From an uncultured Anaerolineae bacterium (GTDB lineage Bacteria; Chloroflexota; Anaerolineae; Promineifilales; Promineifilaceae), in NCBI GenBank assembly GCA_937943625.1, contig CALEAD010000006.1, positions 1 to 64,000 of the forward strand: a DNA stretch of 64,000 bases, written 5' to 3'. A program made the translations under genes and the position numbers. The first letter of the stretch is position 1. The number at the start of each line of letters is the position of its first letter. Shown here one piece after another: positions 35,257-45,832 of this stretch. Below the pieces are notes generated by a model that was not told where the DNA came from, ran no database searches, and saw only the letters and a list, made by a program, of their open reading frames with translations.

Positions 35257-36408
35257 TTAGTCTCCAGGCTTCACCTCTCCCTCTACTGCCAAAAAGAAAC
35301 GTTCCGGGTACGGCCCCACCGGCGGGTGCTCATCGCGAATTGCCAGGTGCAGCACCGTATCCCCAGGATAGTAATAAATACCAAACCCGCGCCCAAAAAC
35401 AAAGCCATCCTGTTCGGCGCGCAGTGGGCTTTGCGGCAACGGCCGTCCCCACACGTCGCGCAGTTCCGCCACCGCCTCACCTGCCTGCACCAGGTCGCCT
35501 GCCTCTTTCAGGTGCAAGGCAATGCAGGGCACAGGGGCGCGCAAGGTCATGGTGCGCCGCACGGGAAAACCGGGGTCAACCAGCTGAATACCGCTAATCG
35601 GCTCCATTTCGCCGGCCAACATGCCTGCCCAGCGCAGCACGTTGCGCGTGCCCGCCAGCGCCGCCCGCACCATAGCGGGATCGGGCATATGGCCTGTGCC
35701 CAATTCGGCTGTAAACGCGGGAATACGCCCCACCAGCAGCGCCGCACCAGAAGTAGAACGGTGCAGGTCATTTTTAATGTACTGTTCAACGGCAAATTCG
35801 TTGATGATGGTGTGGCCATAAGCGCGCAGCATCTCATCCAGACGCGCGGCCAGCGCCTCTGCTTCTGCTTTGTTTGGCGCCGCGTTTTCGTCGGCACGGT
35901 ACAGCACACGATCGCGAAAGGCAAAGGAGATAGAACCGGTCATGGCGTTGTGGTAATCAATCAGGTAATCGGCCGTTTCCTGAATGAGCGCGAACAGGTG
36001 TTTGTAGGCTACTTCCAGCGAGGAAGGCGGCCGTTTTTCTGGGTCGCGTTGTGCCGCTTCTGGTTTGCCATCTGGCCAGAGGCGATTGGGGTTGGTGTCT
36101 ACGATGTAGGGCACGTACTTATGCACGCGCGCGCCCATCGGGCACAGGGAGGGAATAGCAACAATTGTGCCGCGCAGATTATCTACCAATTCCTGCGTCA
36201 GCAGCTCGTATAGCACCCAGGGGCCGGCATGTTCCGTGCCGTGAATGCCCGCTGTCAGCCAGATGCAGGGGCCGTCTACACGCGCCTGGGCAATGATGAC
36301 GGGCAAGAATTCATCATGCCCCGTGGGGTGCGTCAGGGCGCTCCATTGGCCGTATTGCAATGTACCGGGTTGGGAAACGGCCGTACCGACCCTGATTTCT
36401 TGTGGCAT
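35257..36408 (-). CDS. succinylglutamate desuccinylase/aspartoacylase (M14) family
   Basis: 'LTAGIHGTEHAGPWVLYELL', 'LIDYHNAM', 'FTAELGTG'; start refined to MPQEIRVG. Confidence 0.85.
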   Translation of the reverse strand: MPQEIRVGTAVSQPGTLQYGQWSALTHPTGHDEFLPVIIAQARVDGPCIWLTAGIHGTEHAGPWVLYELLTQELVDNLRGTIVAIPSLCPMGARVHKYVPYIVDTNPNRLWPDGKPEAAQRDPEKRPPSSLEVAYKHLFALIQETADYLIDYHNAMTGSISFAFRDRVLYRADENAAPNKAEAEALAARLDEMLRAYGHTIINEFAVEQYIKNDLHRSTSGAALLVGRIPAFTAELGTGHMPDPAMVRAALAGTRNVLRWAGMLAGEMEPISGIQLVDPGFPVRRTMTLRAPVPCIALHLKEAGDLVQAGEAVAELRDVWGRPLPQSPLRAEQDGFVFGRGFGIYYYPGDTVLHLAIRDEHPPVGPYPERFFLAVEGEVKPGD

Positions 36409-36478
36409 CCTATTTCTCCATAGTTCAAGCTGTGCTGCGAAATGCTTTGCCAACTTGTCAGCCGTCTGCGGCTTGCGG

Positions 36479-37480
36479 TCAAAAACCCTGTTTCGGCTCT
36501 ACCTCATGGCAAGCCACCCAGTGATCGGGCTGCGCCTGCCGCCATTCGGGCACAACTTGGGCACAATGCGGCTGAGCAATAGGGCAGCGCGTGTGAAAGC
36601 GGCAGCCCGGTGGCGGATTAATCGGGCTGGGCACATCCCCTTGCAGCACAATACGCTGCCGTTTGCGCGCCACCTTCGGATCGGCCACAGGCACGGCCGA
36701 AAGCAGTGCCTGCGTGTATGGGTGCAGCGGATGCTCATACAGCACATCACTGGCGGCCAGTTCCACCAATCCGCCCAGGTACATCACCGCCACCCGGTCA
36801 CAAATGTGGCGCACCATGCTCAGATCATGCGCAATAAAGAGGTAGGTAAGGCCAAGTTGCGTTTGCAGGTCTTCTAACAAGTTAACAACTTGCGCCTGAA
36901 TCGAAACATCTAGCGCCGCAATTGGCTCGTCACAAACAATAAAGTCAGGATTAGAGGCCAGGGCGCGGGCAATGCCAATACGCTGCCGCTGCCCGCCAGA
37001 AAATTCGTGCGGGAAGCGGTTGACATGCCGCCCACTCAGCCCCACCAGCTCTAACAACTCCTTCACACGCTCGTCACGCCGCTGCCTATCCGGTTCCAGA
37101 TTGTGAATGCGCAACGGTTCCCCCACAATGGCGGAAACGGTCCAGCGCGGATTGAGCGAGGCAAAGGGGTCCTGGAAGATCATTTGCGCCTTGCGCCGCA
37201 ACAGGCGCATTTGCGCGCCGCGCGCAGTTGTCACCTCAATGCCGGCAATGTTCACGCTGCCGGCGGTGGGCGGATACAGCCCCAGCATGGTACGGCCGAT
37301 TGTACTTTTGCCACAACCGCTTTCGCCAACCAGCCCCAGGGTTTCGCCACGGTAGATGTCGTAGCTGACGCCATCTACGGCTTGCACGATTCCGACGGTA
37401 CGCTCAAAAACAATGCCGCGCCGGATGGGGAAATGTTTTTTCAGATTCCTTACGCGCACCAGAGGTTCGTTTGTTTCCAT
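36479..37480 (-). CDS. oligopeptide/dipeptide ABC transporter ATPase (OppF/DppF)
   Basis: '[19 protein letters not shown]', '[40 protein letters not shown]'. Confidence 0.95.
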   Translation of the reverse strand: METNEPLVRVRNLKKHFPIRRGIVFERTVGIVQAVDGVSYDIYRGETLGLVGESGCGKSTIGRTMLGLYPPTAGSVNIAGIEVTTARGAQMRLLRRKAQMIFQDPFASLNPRWTVSAIVGEPLRIHNLEPDRQRRDERVKELLELVGLSGRHVNRFPHEFSGGQRQRIGIARALASNPDFIVCDEPIAALDVSIQAQVVNLLEDLQTQLGLTYLFIAHDLSMVRHICDRVAVMYLGGLVELAASDVLYEHPLHPYTQALLSAVPVADPKVARKRQRIVLQGDVPSPINPPPGCRFHTRCPIAQPHCAQVVPEWRQAQPDHWVACHEVEPKQGF

Positions 37481-37500
37481 TCAGGTTCACCTTTTACGGC

Positions 37501-38499
37501 TCAGGCTCTTTCTTCGCCCGTATGCGGGTTGACGAAACAGGCAGTTTTTTGCGTGGGGGAGACGGGTTGCAGCAACGGCCGTTCGCGCCAGCACCGGTCA
37601 CGCACAAATTCGCAGCGCGGCGCAAACGGGCAGCCTGTCAACTCCAAAATCAGGTGCGGCGGCGCGCCGGGGATTGCCTTCAGACGACTCTGGCGCCGCT
37701 GGTGCACGCGCGGCAGCGCCGCCAGCAAGGCCAGCGTATACGGGTGCTGCGGACGCTCATACAGGCTCTCCACATCCGCCTCTTCCACAATCGTGCCGCC
37801 ATACATCACCAGCACGCGGTCAGCCAGCCCGGCCACCACCCCCAGGTCATGCGTAATCCAGATCAGCGACATGCGCAGTTTGGCGCGAATCTCTTGCACC
37901 AGCTCCACAATTTGCGCCTGAATGGTTACATCTAGCGCCGTTGTCGGTTCGTCGGCAATCAGCAGCTTGGGGTTACAGGCCAACATCATGGCAATCATCA
38001 CCCGCTGGCGCATCCCCCCAGAAAATTGGTGTGGGTAGTTGCCCAGGCGACTGGCTGCATCAGGAATCCCGACCAATTGCAGGAGTTCAATGGCGCGGTT
38101 GCGCGCTTCTTCGGCCGTCAGGTTAAAGTGGCGCACAAGCGCTTCGGTCAGTTGCCGTCCCAGGGTCAGCACAGGGTTGAGCGAGGTCATGGGGTCCTGG
38201 AAGATCATGCCAATATCGCGCCCGCGCACCAGCTCCAGCTCTTTCTCCGGCAATTTTAGCAAATCTCGTTCCAGGAAAACGGCCGTACCGCTGACAATCT
38301 CCCCCGGCGGAATGGGAATCAGCCCTAAAAGAGACATCATGCACACAGACTTACCGCTGCCGCTTTCTCCTACCACCGCCACCGCCTCGCCCTCAGCAAT
38401 GTGGAAAGAGATGCCATTAACGGCATAAATGGTACCCTCAGGCGTATGAAAACGCACCTGCAAATCGTGCACGTTCAGCAAAGCAGGGTCTTGTTTCAT
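37501..38499 (-). CDS. oligopeptide/dipeptide ABC transporter ATPase (OppD/DppD)
   Basis: '[19 protein letters not shown]', '[39 protein letters not shown]'. Confidence 0.95.
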   Translation of the reverse strand: MKQDPALLNVHDLQVRFHTPEGTIYAVNGISFHIAEGEAVAVVGESGSGKSVCMMSLLGLIPIPPGEIVSGTAVFLERDLLKLPEKELELVRGRDIGMIFQDPMTSLNPVLTLGRQLTEALVRHFNLTAEEARNRAIELLQLVGIPDAASRLGNYPHQFSGGMRQRVMIAMMLACNPKLLIADEPTTALDVTIQAQIVELVQEIRAKLRMSLIWITHDLGVVAGLADRVLVMYGGTIVEEADVESLYERPQHPYTLALLAALPRVHQRRQSRLKAIPGAPPHLILELTGCPFAPRCEFVRDRCWRERPLLQPVSPTQKTACFVNPHTGEERA

Positions 38500-38506
38500 G
38501 CGTCAC

Positions 38507-39457
38507 CTATTCGGGCCGGCTGCGCGGGTCGAGCGCATCGCGCAGGCCATCCCCCACAAAGTTAATACTCAGCACCGTTAGCAAAATCAACAGGCCGGGA
38601 AAGAACCATAGCCAGGGCGCGCCCTCGATATAATTGGTAGAGCCAGTAATCATATTGCCCCAGGTTGCGGTAGGGGGCTGCACGCCCAGGCCCAAGAAGC
38701 TGATGTATGCTTCAGAAATAATCGCGCCGGCCACCGAAAGCGTCGCCGTTACCACAATGGGCGCCACAGTATTGGGCAAAATGTGCCGGAAGATAATCTG
38801 GCTGTTGGGTGTGCCAGTGGCGCGTGCAGCGGTGATAAAGTCGTTCTCTTTCAGCGCCAGAAATTCAGCGCGCACAATGCGCGCCAGGCGCGGCCAACTG
38901 GTCAGGCCAATGATCAGCACAATCACCACGACACTGCCGCTGTAGGTGCGCCCCAATAAGGTGATATCGGGCACTTTGCCGGTGAAATACTTGGCCATAA
39001 TCAGCAGCAAAAAGAGACCAGGAATCGTCAGCACGGCCTCGGTAAAGCGCATCAGCAGACTGTCTAACAATCCTCCGTAGTAGCCGGCCAATGCGCCAAT
39101 GAGAATGCCGATGACGAGCTGAACGAGAACGGCTGTGATCCCAATCAACAACGAAATCTGCCCACCGTAAATGGTGCGCGCCAAAATATCGCGGCCGATG
39201 GTGTCTGTGCCAAAGGGGTGCTCCCAGGAAGGAGGCTGCAACCGTTTAGTAGTGTCATTGTAGTTGGCATACGCCTCACTATAAACAAAGGCGCCGCCAA
39301 ACGAATAGACAAACAGCAGAATCAGCAGCACCGCATTGGCCATTGCCAGCTTGTGCCGGCGAAAGCGTCGCCAGGCCATTTGCCCTGGTGATAGCGGCGG
39401 CGCTTCGACATCCCCACCTGCAAGGCCAATTCTGGCCGGAGGTTCTATCGTTGTCAT
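38507..39457 (-). CDS. oligopeptide/dipeptide ABC permease (OppC/DppC)
   Basis: 'HPFGTDTIGRDILARTIYGGQISL', EAA-like loop; start refined to MTTIEPP. Confidence 0.93.
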   Translation of the reverse strand: MTTIEPPARIGLAGGDVEAPPLSPGQMAWRRFRRHKLAMANAVLLILLFVYSFGGAFVYSEAYANYNDTTKRLQPPSWEHPFGTDTIGRDILARTIYGGQISLLIGITAVLVQLVIGILIGALAGYYGGLLDSLLMRFTEAVLTIPGLFLLLIMAKYFTGKVPDITLLGRTYSGSVVVIVLIIGLTSWPRLARIVRAEFLALKENDFITAARATGTPNSQIIFRHILPNTVAPIVVTATLSVAGAIISEAYISFLGLGVQPPTATWGNMITGSTNYIEGAPWLWFFPGLLILLTVLSINFVGDGLRDALDPRSRPE

Positions 39458-39557
39458 TGGGCCTCCTGCGAGGAGTTGGTTAAGTTTGCTGGCTGGTTGG
39501 GTTTGTTGGTCAGCTAATAAACCATCCAACTAACCAACCGAACCAACCCAACCAACC

Positions 39558-40592
39558 CTAATCATAGCGAATTCGCGGGTCAAAGACGGCATATACAATG
39601 TCAGTGAGAATTTGCGAGAGAATCACGGCTACCGCCAGAAGAATCACAATGCCCATCACCACCGCCCCATCCGAGCGTTCCAGGTGGTCTAAAAAGAGCC
39701 GTCCCATGCCCGGCCAGGCAAAAATACGCTCTGTAACTACTGCGCCCGCCAGCAAGAAAGGCAAATCCAGCCCTACCAGGGTAATAATCGGCAACGATGC
39801 ATTGCGCAGTGCATGAACCATAATAATGGTCACTCGCCGCAGCCCTTTGGCTTTGGCCGTGCGAATGTAATCCTGGCTCATGACCTCCAACATGGCGCTG
39901 CGCACATAGCGGCTGTAGCGCGCCACATCAATAAAGGCAATGGCAAAGATGGGCAAGATCATATGTTTGGCGATCTGTGCGGCCGTTTTGCCCACCTGTG
40001 GGTCAAACATGCCATTTGCGGGCAGATAGGGCAAGCCCCAACGTTGAAACAGGACAGAAAACAAGTAAATGCTCAGTAACGCGATCAGGAAAATAGGCAT
40101 AGAGAAGCCCACAAACGAAAGCGTTGTGACGGCATTATCTACCCAAGAGTATTGGCGCAGTGCTGAGTATATGCCTACGCCCAGCCCCAGCACCAAGATC
40201 ACAATTTGCGCCGGAATCATTAACAACAGCGTGTTGGGGATACGCTCCCAAATAATATCTAGCGCAGGCTTACCGCGTGTCAAAATCGAAATGCCAAAAT
40301 CACCGCGCAGCACCCCCTTACGCCGACCCGGCGTTTCCGGCTCACCGTCTCCGTCCACGTCAATCATCGTCCAATCATTGCCTACTAGCCAATAGACGTA
40401 TTGCATGAGGATAGGCTGATCTAGCCCAAGCTGGCGCGCTAACCGCTCCCGATCTTCGGGGCGCGTCGGGTTGCGCCCACCCATCATGGTCAGCGGATCG
40501 CCGATATTGTTCAATAGCACAAACAAAATCAGGCTGACAACAAAAAGAAGCGGAATAGATTGTAAAAGCCGCCGGATGACGTAGCGAGTCAT
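39558..40592 (-). CDS. oligopeptide/dipeptide ABC permease (OppB/DppB)
   Basis: 'MTRYVIRRLLQSIPLLFVVSLILFVL', 'YVRSAMLEVMSQDYIRTAKAKGL'; start refined. Confidence 0.93.
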   Translation of the reverse strand: MTRYVIRRLLQSIPLLFVVSLILFVLLNNIGDPLTMMGGRNPTRPEDRERLARQLGLDQPILMQYVYWLVGNDWTMIDVDGDGEPETPGRRKGVLRGDFGISILTRGKPALDIIWERIPNTLLLMIPAQIVILVLGLGVGIYSALRQYSWVDNAVTTLSFVGFSMPIFLIALLSIYLFSVLFQRWGLPYLPANGMFDPQVGKTAAQIAKHMILPIFAIAFIDVARYSRYVRSAMLEVMSQDYIRTAKAKGLRRVTIIMVHALRNASLPIITLVGLDLPFLLAGAVVTERIFAWPGMGRLFLDHLERSDGAVVMGIVILLAVAVILSQILTDIVYAVFDPRIRYD

Positions 40593-40702
40593 GGGCTGCC
40601 TCCTGAGGTGTAAAGCGTGAAGCGCGATCAAATAGCTCCACGTTTCACGCTTTACGCTCAATTCTAGGCCCTAAGGGTTTGGGTAGGCCTCAGCAACTAT
40701 TC

Positions 40703-40745
40703 AGACCTGACAGGTTTTTACCAGAGGCGAAAACCTGTCAGGTCT
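40703..40745. terminator. strong hairpin between SBP and oppB genes (terminator-, attenuator- or stabiliser-like)
   Basis: perfect 16-bp stem AGACCTGACAGGTTTT / AAAACCTGTCAGGTCT, 11-nt loop. Confidence 0.65.
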
Positions 40746-40836
40746 TGAGAAACTGGTTTGTGCTGACCTCTGGCAACATAACGCGATTTTGGCAAATCGC
40801 ACCACACTGGCGGCCAGCAAAAACGCCGGCCCAGCC

Positions 40837-42561
40837 CTATTGCTTAATATCCCACTCTGCAATGCTGTAGAAGGGGGAAGCGCCGGAAATTTTTACATTT
40901 TCCATGCGCGCACTAATAGCCCAGGTATCCAGGTCTTGCCAGACGCCCAGCCAATACACGTTGTCGTACATAATCTCGCCAATTCGCCAAAAAGTTTTCT
41001 GGCGCTCTTCAAAGTCAATCTGCGTAGCCTGCAAGCGGAAAAGGCGATCTAGCTCCTCATCGCAGATTTTTTGGTCATTGACGCCGTCAGGATACTGATC
41101 GGTAGGAATTTCAGAACAGAGCCAGCGGCTGGAATCTGGGTCTGGGAAGGCTTCTGAGGCAGACCACTGGCCAATGTCTAGCTGGCCGGTAGGCATGGGA
41201 CCGCCGCCGCCATAGCTCTGGAAGAAAACGTTGGAGGCAAAGCCAACAGGCTCCAGGCGAATGCCGCAACCGGCCAGGTTTTGCTGCGCCACTGCCTGTG
41301 TATCCTGGCGAATGGCGCGAGTAGTTGTGCCATGTTTCAAAATGAGTTCAACCCCATCTTTGTCACGCACGCCGTCACCGTTGCTATCAATCCAGCCTGC
41401 TTGGTCTAGCAGGGCGTTGGCCGAGGCTGGATCATAGGGCCAGGGAGCCAGATTGGGGTTGGCGTAGGGGGTGTTGTCCCAGAAGGTTACGGCCGGTTGG
41501 GTCAGGCCCAATAGCAGGTCGCGGTTGATCGAGAAGCGATCAAAGCACATGGCAATGGCCTGGCGCACGCGCTTGTCGGCCAGGGCGGGGTGCGCTTCTT
41601 TACCAAAGTAGATGTACCAGCCTTCGTCGTAGCCAGAGACAACGGCAAAAACTTCGATGCCTGCCTGCTCCAGGGTGGGAATGTCGGCCTGGGAGATGAA
41701 GGTACCCAGGTCGCCTGTGCCGGTGCGCAACGCCGCCACCTGGGCAGCGTCATCGGGCACAAAGCGGAAGAAGATTTCGTCAATTTTGGCGGGCGTGCCG
41801 TAGTAGTTTTCGTTGCGCACAAAGCGAGCATAACTGCCAGATTCCCACTCGGCAAAGACATAGGGGCCGGCGCTAACGGTGGGCGCCAGGTTCCAGGGGG
41901 CCGTATCCAGGCTGCCTTCGGCCTCAAAGACAGGCTCCAGGATGTGCTTGGGCAGCACAAAGCCCCACAGGTTTGCCACCCAGGGGATGAAGGGTTCTTC
42001 AAAGGTGGTGACAACGGTGCGCTCATCTGGAGCGCTGATTTCGGTGATCAGGCTGTAGGGGTAGGTGGAGTTGACGGTGTTGGCCGGGTTCATGAGCATC
42101 TCGTAGCTGAAAATGAAATCAGCAGAGGTGATGGGTGTGCCGTCTGACCATTTGATATCGTCACGCAGCTTAATGGTGATGGTACGGCCGTCTGGAGAAA
42201 TGCCCCCGTTCTCCGGGCTGGGAATTTCTGTGACCAACACGGGGTTAGGGTTGTTGTCTACGTCAAAGTTCCAGGCTGAGGCGTTCCAAATTTGCTGGGT
42301 GATAGCAGAAAACCACATGTTGGTGTACATGGGATTCAGGTTATCAAATTCCTGCGTCCAGATAAAGGTGGCAACCTTACGCGCTGTAGGGGCTGTCGGG
42401 GCGGTGGTTGGCGCAGCGGGTTGGGCGGGGGCGTCTGTGGTTGTGCCACCTGTGTTGGCAGCAGGCTCGGTGGTTGTGGTCTGGCCACCACAGGCAGCCA
42501 GGGCAGCCAACAGCAGCACAACCAGAAAGAGAAAGGCTACATTTTTGGTTTTAGTCAACAT
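40837..42561 (-). CDS. peptide ABC transporter substrate-binding lipoprotein
   Basis: lipobox LLAALAACGG; SBP family 5 pattern 'IKLRDDIKWSDGTPITSADFIFSYEML'; start refined. Confidence 0.93.
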   Translation of the reverse strand: MLTKTKNVAFLFLVVLLLAALAACGGQTTTTEPAANTGGTTTDAPAQPAAPTTAPTAPTARKVATFIWTQEFDNLNPMYTNMWFSAITQQIWNASAWNFDVDNNPNPVLVTEIPSPENGGISPDGRTITIKLRDDIKWSDGTPITSADFIFSYEMLMNPANTVNSTYPYSLITEISAPDERTVVTTFEEPFIPWVANLWGFVLPKHILEPVFEAEGSLDTAPWNLAPTVSAGPYVFAEWESGSYARFVRNENYYGTPAKIDEIFFRFVPDDAAQVAALRTGTGDLGTFISQADIPTLEQAGIEVFAVVSGYDEGWYIYFGKEAHPALADKRVRQAIAMCFDRFSINRDLLLGLTQPAVTFWDNTPYANPNLAPWPYDPASANALLDQAGWIDSNGDGVRDKDGVELILKHGTTTRAIRQDTQAVAQQNLAGCGIRLEPVGFASNVFFQSYGGGGPMPTGQLDIGQWSASEAFPDPDSSRWLCSEIPTDQYPDGVNDQKICDEELDRLFRLQATQIDFEERQKTFWRIGEIMYDNVYWLGVWQDLDTWAISARMENVKISGASPFYSIAEWDIKQ

Positions 42562-42653
42562 GATCTCTCCTCCGTAAGAGTGTTGGGTGAAAAACGGCCG
42601 TTTCCGGCCAAAACAATGAGAAACAAGCAGCGTTTCTTTAGGCATCACCTCCC

Positions 42654-43376
42654 TTAAAAATTCTCGTGGCGAATTCCATTCATAGGGGATTCCTGTTGCA
42701 ACATCGCCAAAAGCTCGGCGGCAACGGTTTCAATGTGCTGGCGCATGGCGCGCTCAGCCCCCTGGGCGTCTCTGGCAGCCAGGGCGTGGAGGATAGCGGC
42801 GTGTTCTTGTTGATCGGTGGCATCGCGGGAGGGCAGTGTGGCAACGGCCGTTTGCACAAAATTACCCCACAGCATCGTCGGAAAAGCCGACCAGAGCTGG
42901 CTCAGCGTGCGGATCAGGTACGGCCGGCGGCTGGCACGAAAAATCAGCTCGTGAAATTGGCGATTAAGCTGGCGATACTCACCAACCTGTTCTGGCAAGC
43001 GGCACTGCGCCATCTGTTCATGAATCTGCCAGAGGGCTGCCAGCTCATCTGGGCGAATGCTAAGCGCCGCTCTGGCCGCTGCCTGTCCTTCCAAAAAGCT
43101 GCGGTGCGCGTACAAATCCACCACGTCTTCAGGCGAGATATTGACCACACGCACGCCACGGTAGGGAATGTGCTCCACCAACCCCTCGGCGACTAACCTT
43201 TTCAGCGCCTCACGCACGGGCATCTGGCTTACGCCCAGGTCTTGGGCAATGTGCTGCTGGCGCAACCAGGTGCCAGGGCGATAGTCACCCTGCAAAATAG
43301 CGGCGCGAATTCGTTCCGAAACCCACGCATTTAGCTGACGATGAGAAGAAGGAGGGTCTTCTTTGGCGCGCATCAT
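42654..43376 (-). CDS. GntR-family (FadR-type) transcriptional regulator
   Basis: 'LRQQHIAQDLGVSQMPVREALKRLVAEGLVEHIPYRGVRVVNI'. Confidence 0.92.
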   Translation of the reverse strand: MMRAKEDPPSSHRQLNAWVSERIRAAILQGDYRPGTWLRQQHIAQDLGVSQMPVREALKRLVAEGLVEHIPYRGVRVVNISPEDVVDLYAHRSFLEGQAAARAALSIRPDELAALWQIHEQMAQCRLPEQVGEYRQLNRQFHELIFRASRRPYLIRTLSQLWSAFPTMLWGNFVQTAVATLPSRDATDQQEHAAILHALAARDAQGAERAMRQHIETVAAELLAMLQQESPMNGIRHENF

Positions 43377-43563
43377 GGTTGCAAAGAAAACAAAAGGTCA
43401 ATCGGGAGTGGTGATAATTGTCAGGTGTATCCGCCCTGATGCTTGCTCAGAACCCCAAAACCCGCAAGTGAAAAGTTGGATATTATATCTAATCCCAGGC
43501 GGTTAAGTGCAGCATAACACGAAGTAAGAAGTGCGTCAAGAAATTTGTCGTTCTGGCGCTCTA

Positions 43564-45696
43564 TTATCCATCGGGCCAACCCAGGCCAATGCGGTTGCGT
43601 TCTGGCTCTACGCTAAGAACGGCCACCTCAATCACGTCCCCCACGCCCAGGCGAACGTGGTGCGGGATGTGGCTGCGGTGCAGCAGCCCATCTTGCTTGA
43701 CACCAATGTCTACAAAAGCGCCAAAATCTACAACGTTGCGCACTGTGCCGTTCAGCCTCATACCAGGGCGCAAATCTTCCATAGATAGGACGTCGCTGCG
43801 CAGTAGCGGTGGGGGCAGCTCCGCACGGGGATCACGGCCAGGGCGAATGAGCTGGGCAAAAATATCGGTCAGGGTGGGTAGGCCCACATGCAGCCTGGCA
43901 GCCAGTTCGGGCAGCGGGTGTTTTTGCTGCAAGGCAGTCAGGGCGGCCTGGCGCTGCGGCAATGGGGCAGTGGGCGAGAGTTGGGCAAGCTGTAACACGG
44001 CCGTTGCTACGGCATAGCTCTCCGGGTGAATGGCGCTGGCATCCAGGGGATTGTCGCCATCGCGAATACGCAAAAAGCCGGCGCACTGCTCAAACGCCTT
44101 GCTGCCCAACCCGCTGACGGAAAGCAACGATTGACGATTGGGGAAACGGCCGTGCTGCTCACGCTGCGCCACAATTTTCTCTGCCAGCTTTGGCCCAATA
44201 CCCGACACATACGTCAAAAGTGCCGGTGAGGCCGTGTTCACGTCTACCCCCACATGGTTCACCACGCTCTCCACGACCCCGACCAGCGTTTCTGCTAGCT
44301 GTTTTTGGTTCACATCATGCTGATACAGGCCAACGCCAATCGCCTTCGGCTCAATCTTCACCAATTCTGCCAGCGGGTCTTGCACGCGCCGCGCAATGGA
44401 AACCGCGCCACGCAGCGTTACATCCAGGTGGGGCAACTCCTCTTTGGCCAGCTTACTGGCGCTGTAGACGCTGGCGCCGGCCTCATTCGCCATCAGGTAA
44501 TGCACGCCATCCTGCGTCCGCGTCAGCTCTGCCACGAGCTGCTCCGTCTCGCGGGAGGCTGTGCCGTTGCCAATGGCAATCAGCGTTACCTGGTAGCGGC
44601 TGACCCAGGCAGCCAACTGCATCAATGCCTCTTGCCACCTGTTTTGCGGTGGGTGCGGGTAAATCGTCCCCGTGTCCAGCACCTTACCGGTGGGGTCTAC
44701 AATGGCCACTTTGCAGCCGGTGCGGTAGCCGGGGTCAATGCCCAAAACCGTGTGCCCTGCCAGCGGGGGCTGTATAAGCAGGTTGCGCAAATTTTCGCCA
44801 AAAACGGCAATGGCGTGCGCTTCGGCCTGCTCGGTCAGGGCACGGCGAATGTCGCGCTCGATGGCGGGCAGCAGCAACCGTTGTGCGCTGTCTGCCATCG
44901 CCATCTGCAACTGTTCGGCCAGGGGGCTGCGCGGGTCGGGACGCACCACGCTGCGCATGGCCAGGAGCCAATCTTTTTCGTCTACGTCCAGGTGCACGCG
45001 CAGCACTTTTTCTGCTTCACCACGATTGATGGCAAGGATTTGATGCGGCTTCAGGCGGTCTACGCGAAAATCAGCCTCGTAGTACAGGGCGTAAACCTGC
45101 CGCTCGTCAATAGCGTCGGCAATTTTGCGCGCGCGCAGCGTGCCCTGCTGCCGCGCTTTTTCGCGCACGCGCTGGCGAATGACGGCGTGGTCGCTGAGCA
45201 TTTCGGCCACAATGTCGCGCGCGCCGACCAGGGCAGTGGCAGCATCGGGCAGTTCGGTGGAAAGAAAGGGGGCAGCCAGGTCAATGGCCGTTTCCCGTGT
45301 GCGTATTTGCTGCCAGATGAGCTGTGCCAATGGTTCCAGCCCCTGGGCACGGGCCACACTGGCGCGCGTTTTACGTTTGGGCTTATAGGGCTGGTACAGG
45401 TCTTCCAGTTCTGTCAGGGTGGCGACGGCCTCAATTTGCTGTTGCAGCTCTGGCGTCAGCTTTCCCTGTGCTGCAATAGTGGCGAGAATGGTCTGGCGGC
45501 GTTCATCCAGCGCTTGCAGGCGCGCTGCCATGTCGTTAATCTGGCGGATTTGCTCTTCATCCAGGCTACCAGTTGCCTCTTTGCGGTAACGGGCAATAAA
45601 GGGGATAGTGTTGCCAGCAGCGAGGAGGTCGAGAACGGCCGTTGCCTGCGTGGCGCGAATCTTCAGGGCATCTGCGATGAGCGTGGCGTGATTCAT
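43564..45696 (-). CDS. tex: Tex-family RNA-binding protein with S1 domain
   Basis: 'IPFIARYRKEATGSLDEEQIRQI', 'VLGIDPGYRTGCKVAIVDPTGKVL', C-terminal S1. Confidence 0.95.
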   Translation of the reverse strand: MNHATLIADALKIRATQATAVLDLLAAGNTIPFIARYRKEATGSLDEEQIRQINDMAARLQALDERRQTILATIAAQGKLTPELQQQIEAVATLTELEDLYQPYKPKRKTRASVARAQGLEPLAQLIWQQIRTRETAIDLAAPFLSTELPDAATALVGARDIVAEMLSDHAVIRQRVREKARQQGTLRARKIADAIDERQVYALYYEADFRVDRLKPHQILAINRGEAEKVLRVHLDVDEKDWLLAMRSVVRPDPRSPLAEQLQMAMADSAQRLLLPAIERDIRRALTEQAEAHAIAVFGENLRNLLIQPPLAGHTVLGIDPGYRTGCKVAIVDPTGKVLDTGTIYPHPPQNRWQEALMQLAAWVSRYQVTLIAIGNGTASRETEQLVAELTRTQDGVHYLMANEAGASVYSASKLAKEELPHLDVTLRGAVSIARRVQDPLAELVKIEPKAIGVGLYQHDVNQKQLAETLVGVVESVVNHVGVDVNTASPALLTYVSGIGPKLAEKIVAQREQHGRFPNRQSLLSVSGLGSKAFEQCAGFLRIRDGDNPLDASAIHPESYAVATAVLQLAQLSPTAPLPQRQAALTALQQKHPLPELAARLHVGLPTLTDIFAQLIRPGRDPRAELPPPLLRSDVLSMEDLRPGMRLNGTVRNVVDFGAFVDIGVKQDGLLHRSHIPHHVRLGVGDVIEVAVLSVEPERNRIGLGWPDG

Positions 45697-45832
45697 AGCG
45701 CCGCATTATGGCACAGACCCCATCATAAAACCAGATATGAGTTTGGTGATTTTTATGAAATTCGCTATAACTATCTCGCACACCCCCTTGGGGTTCGCAA
45801 ATACACGCGCAAAACTTGAGAACGGAGAAAGT

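Noticed and set aside
44305-45819. 504-aa plus-strand ORF
   Set aside because: Antisense to tex, which has strong family signatures; shadow ORF.
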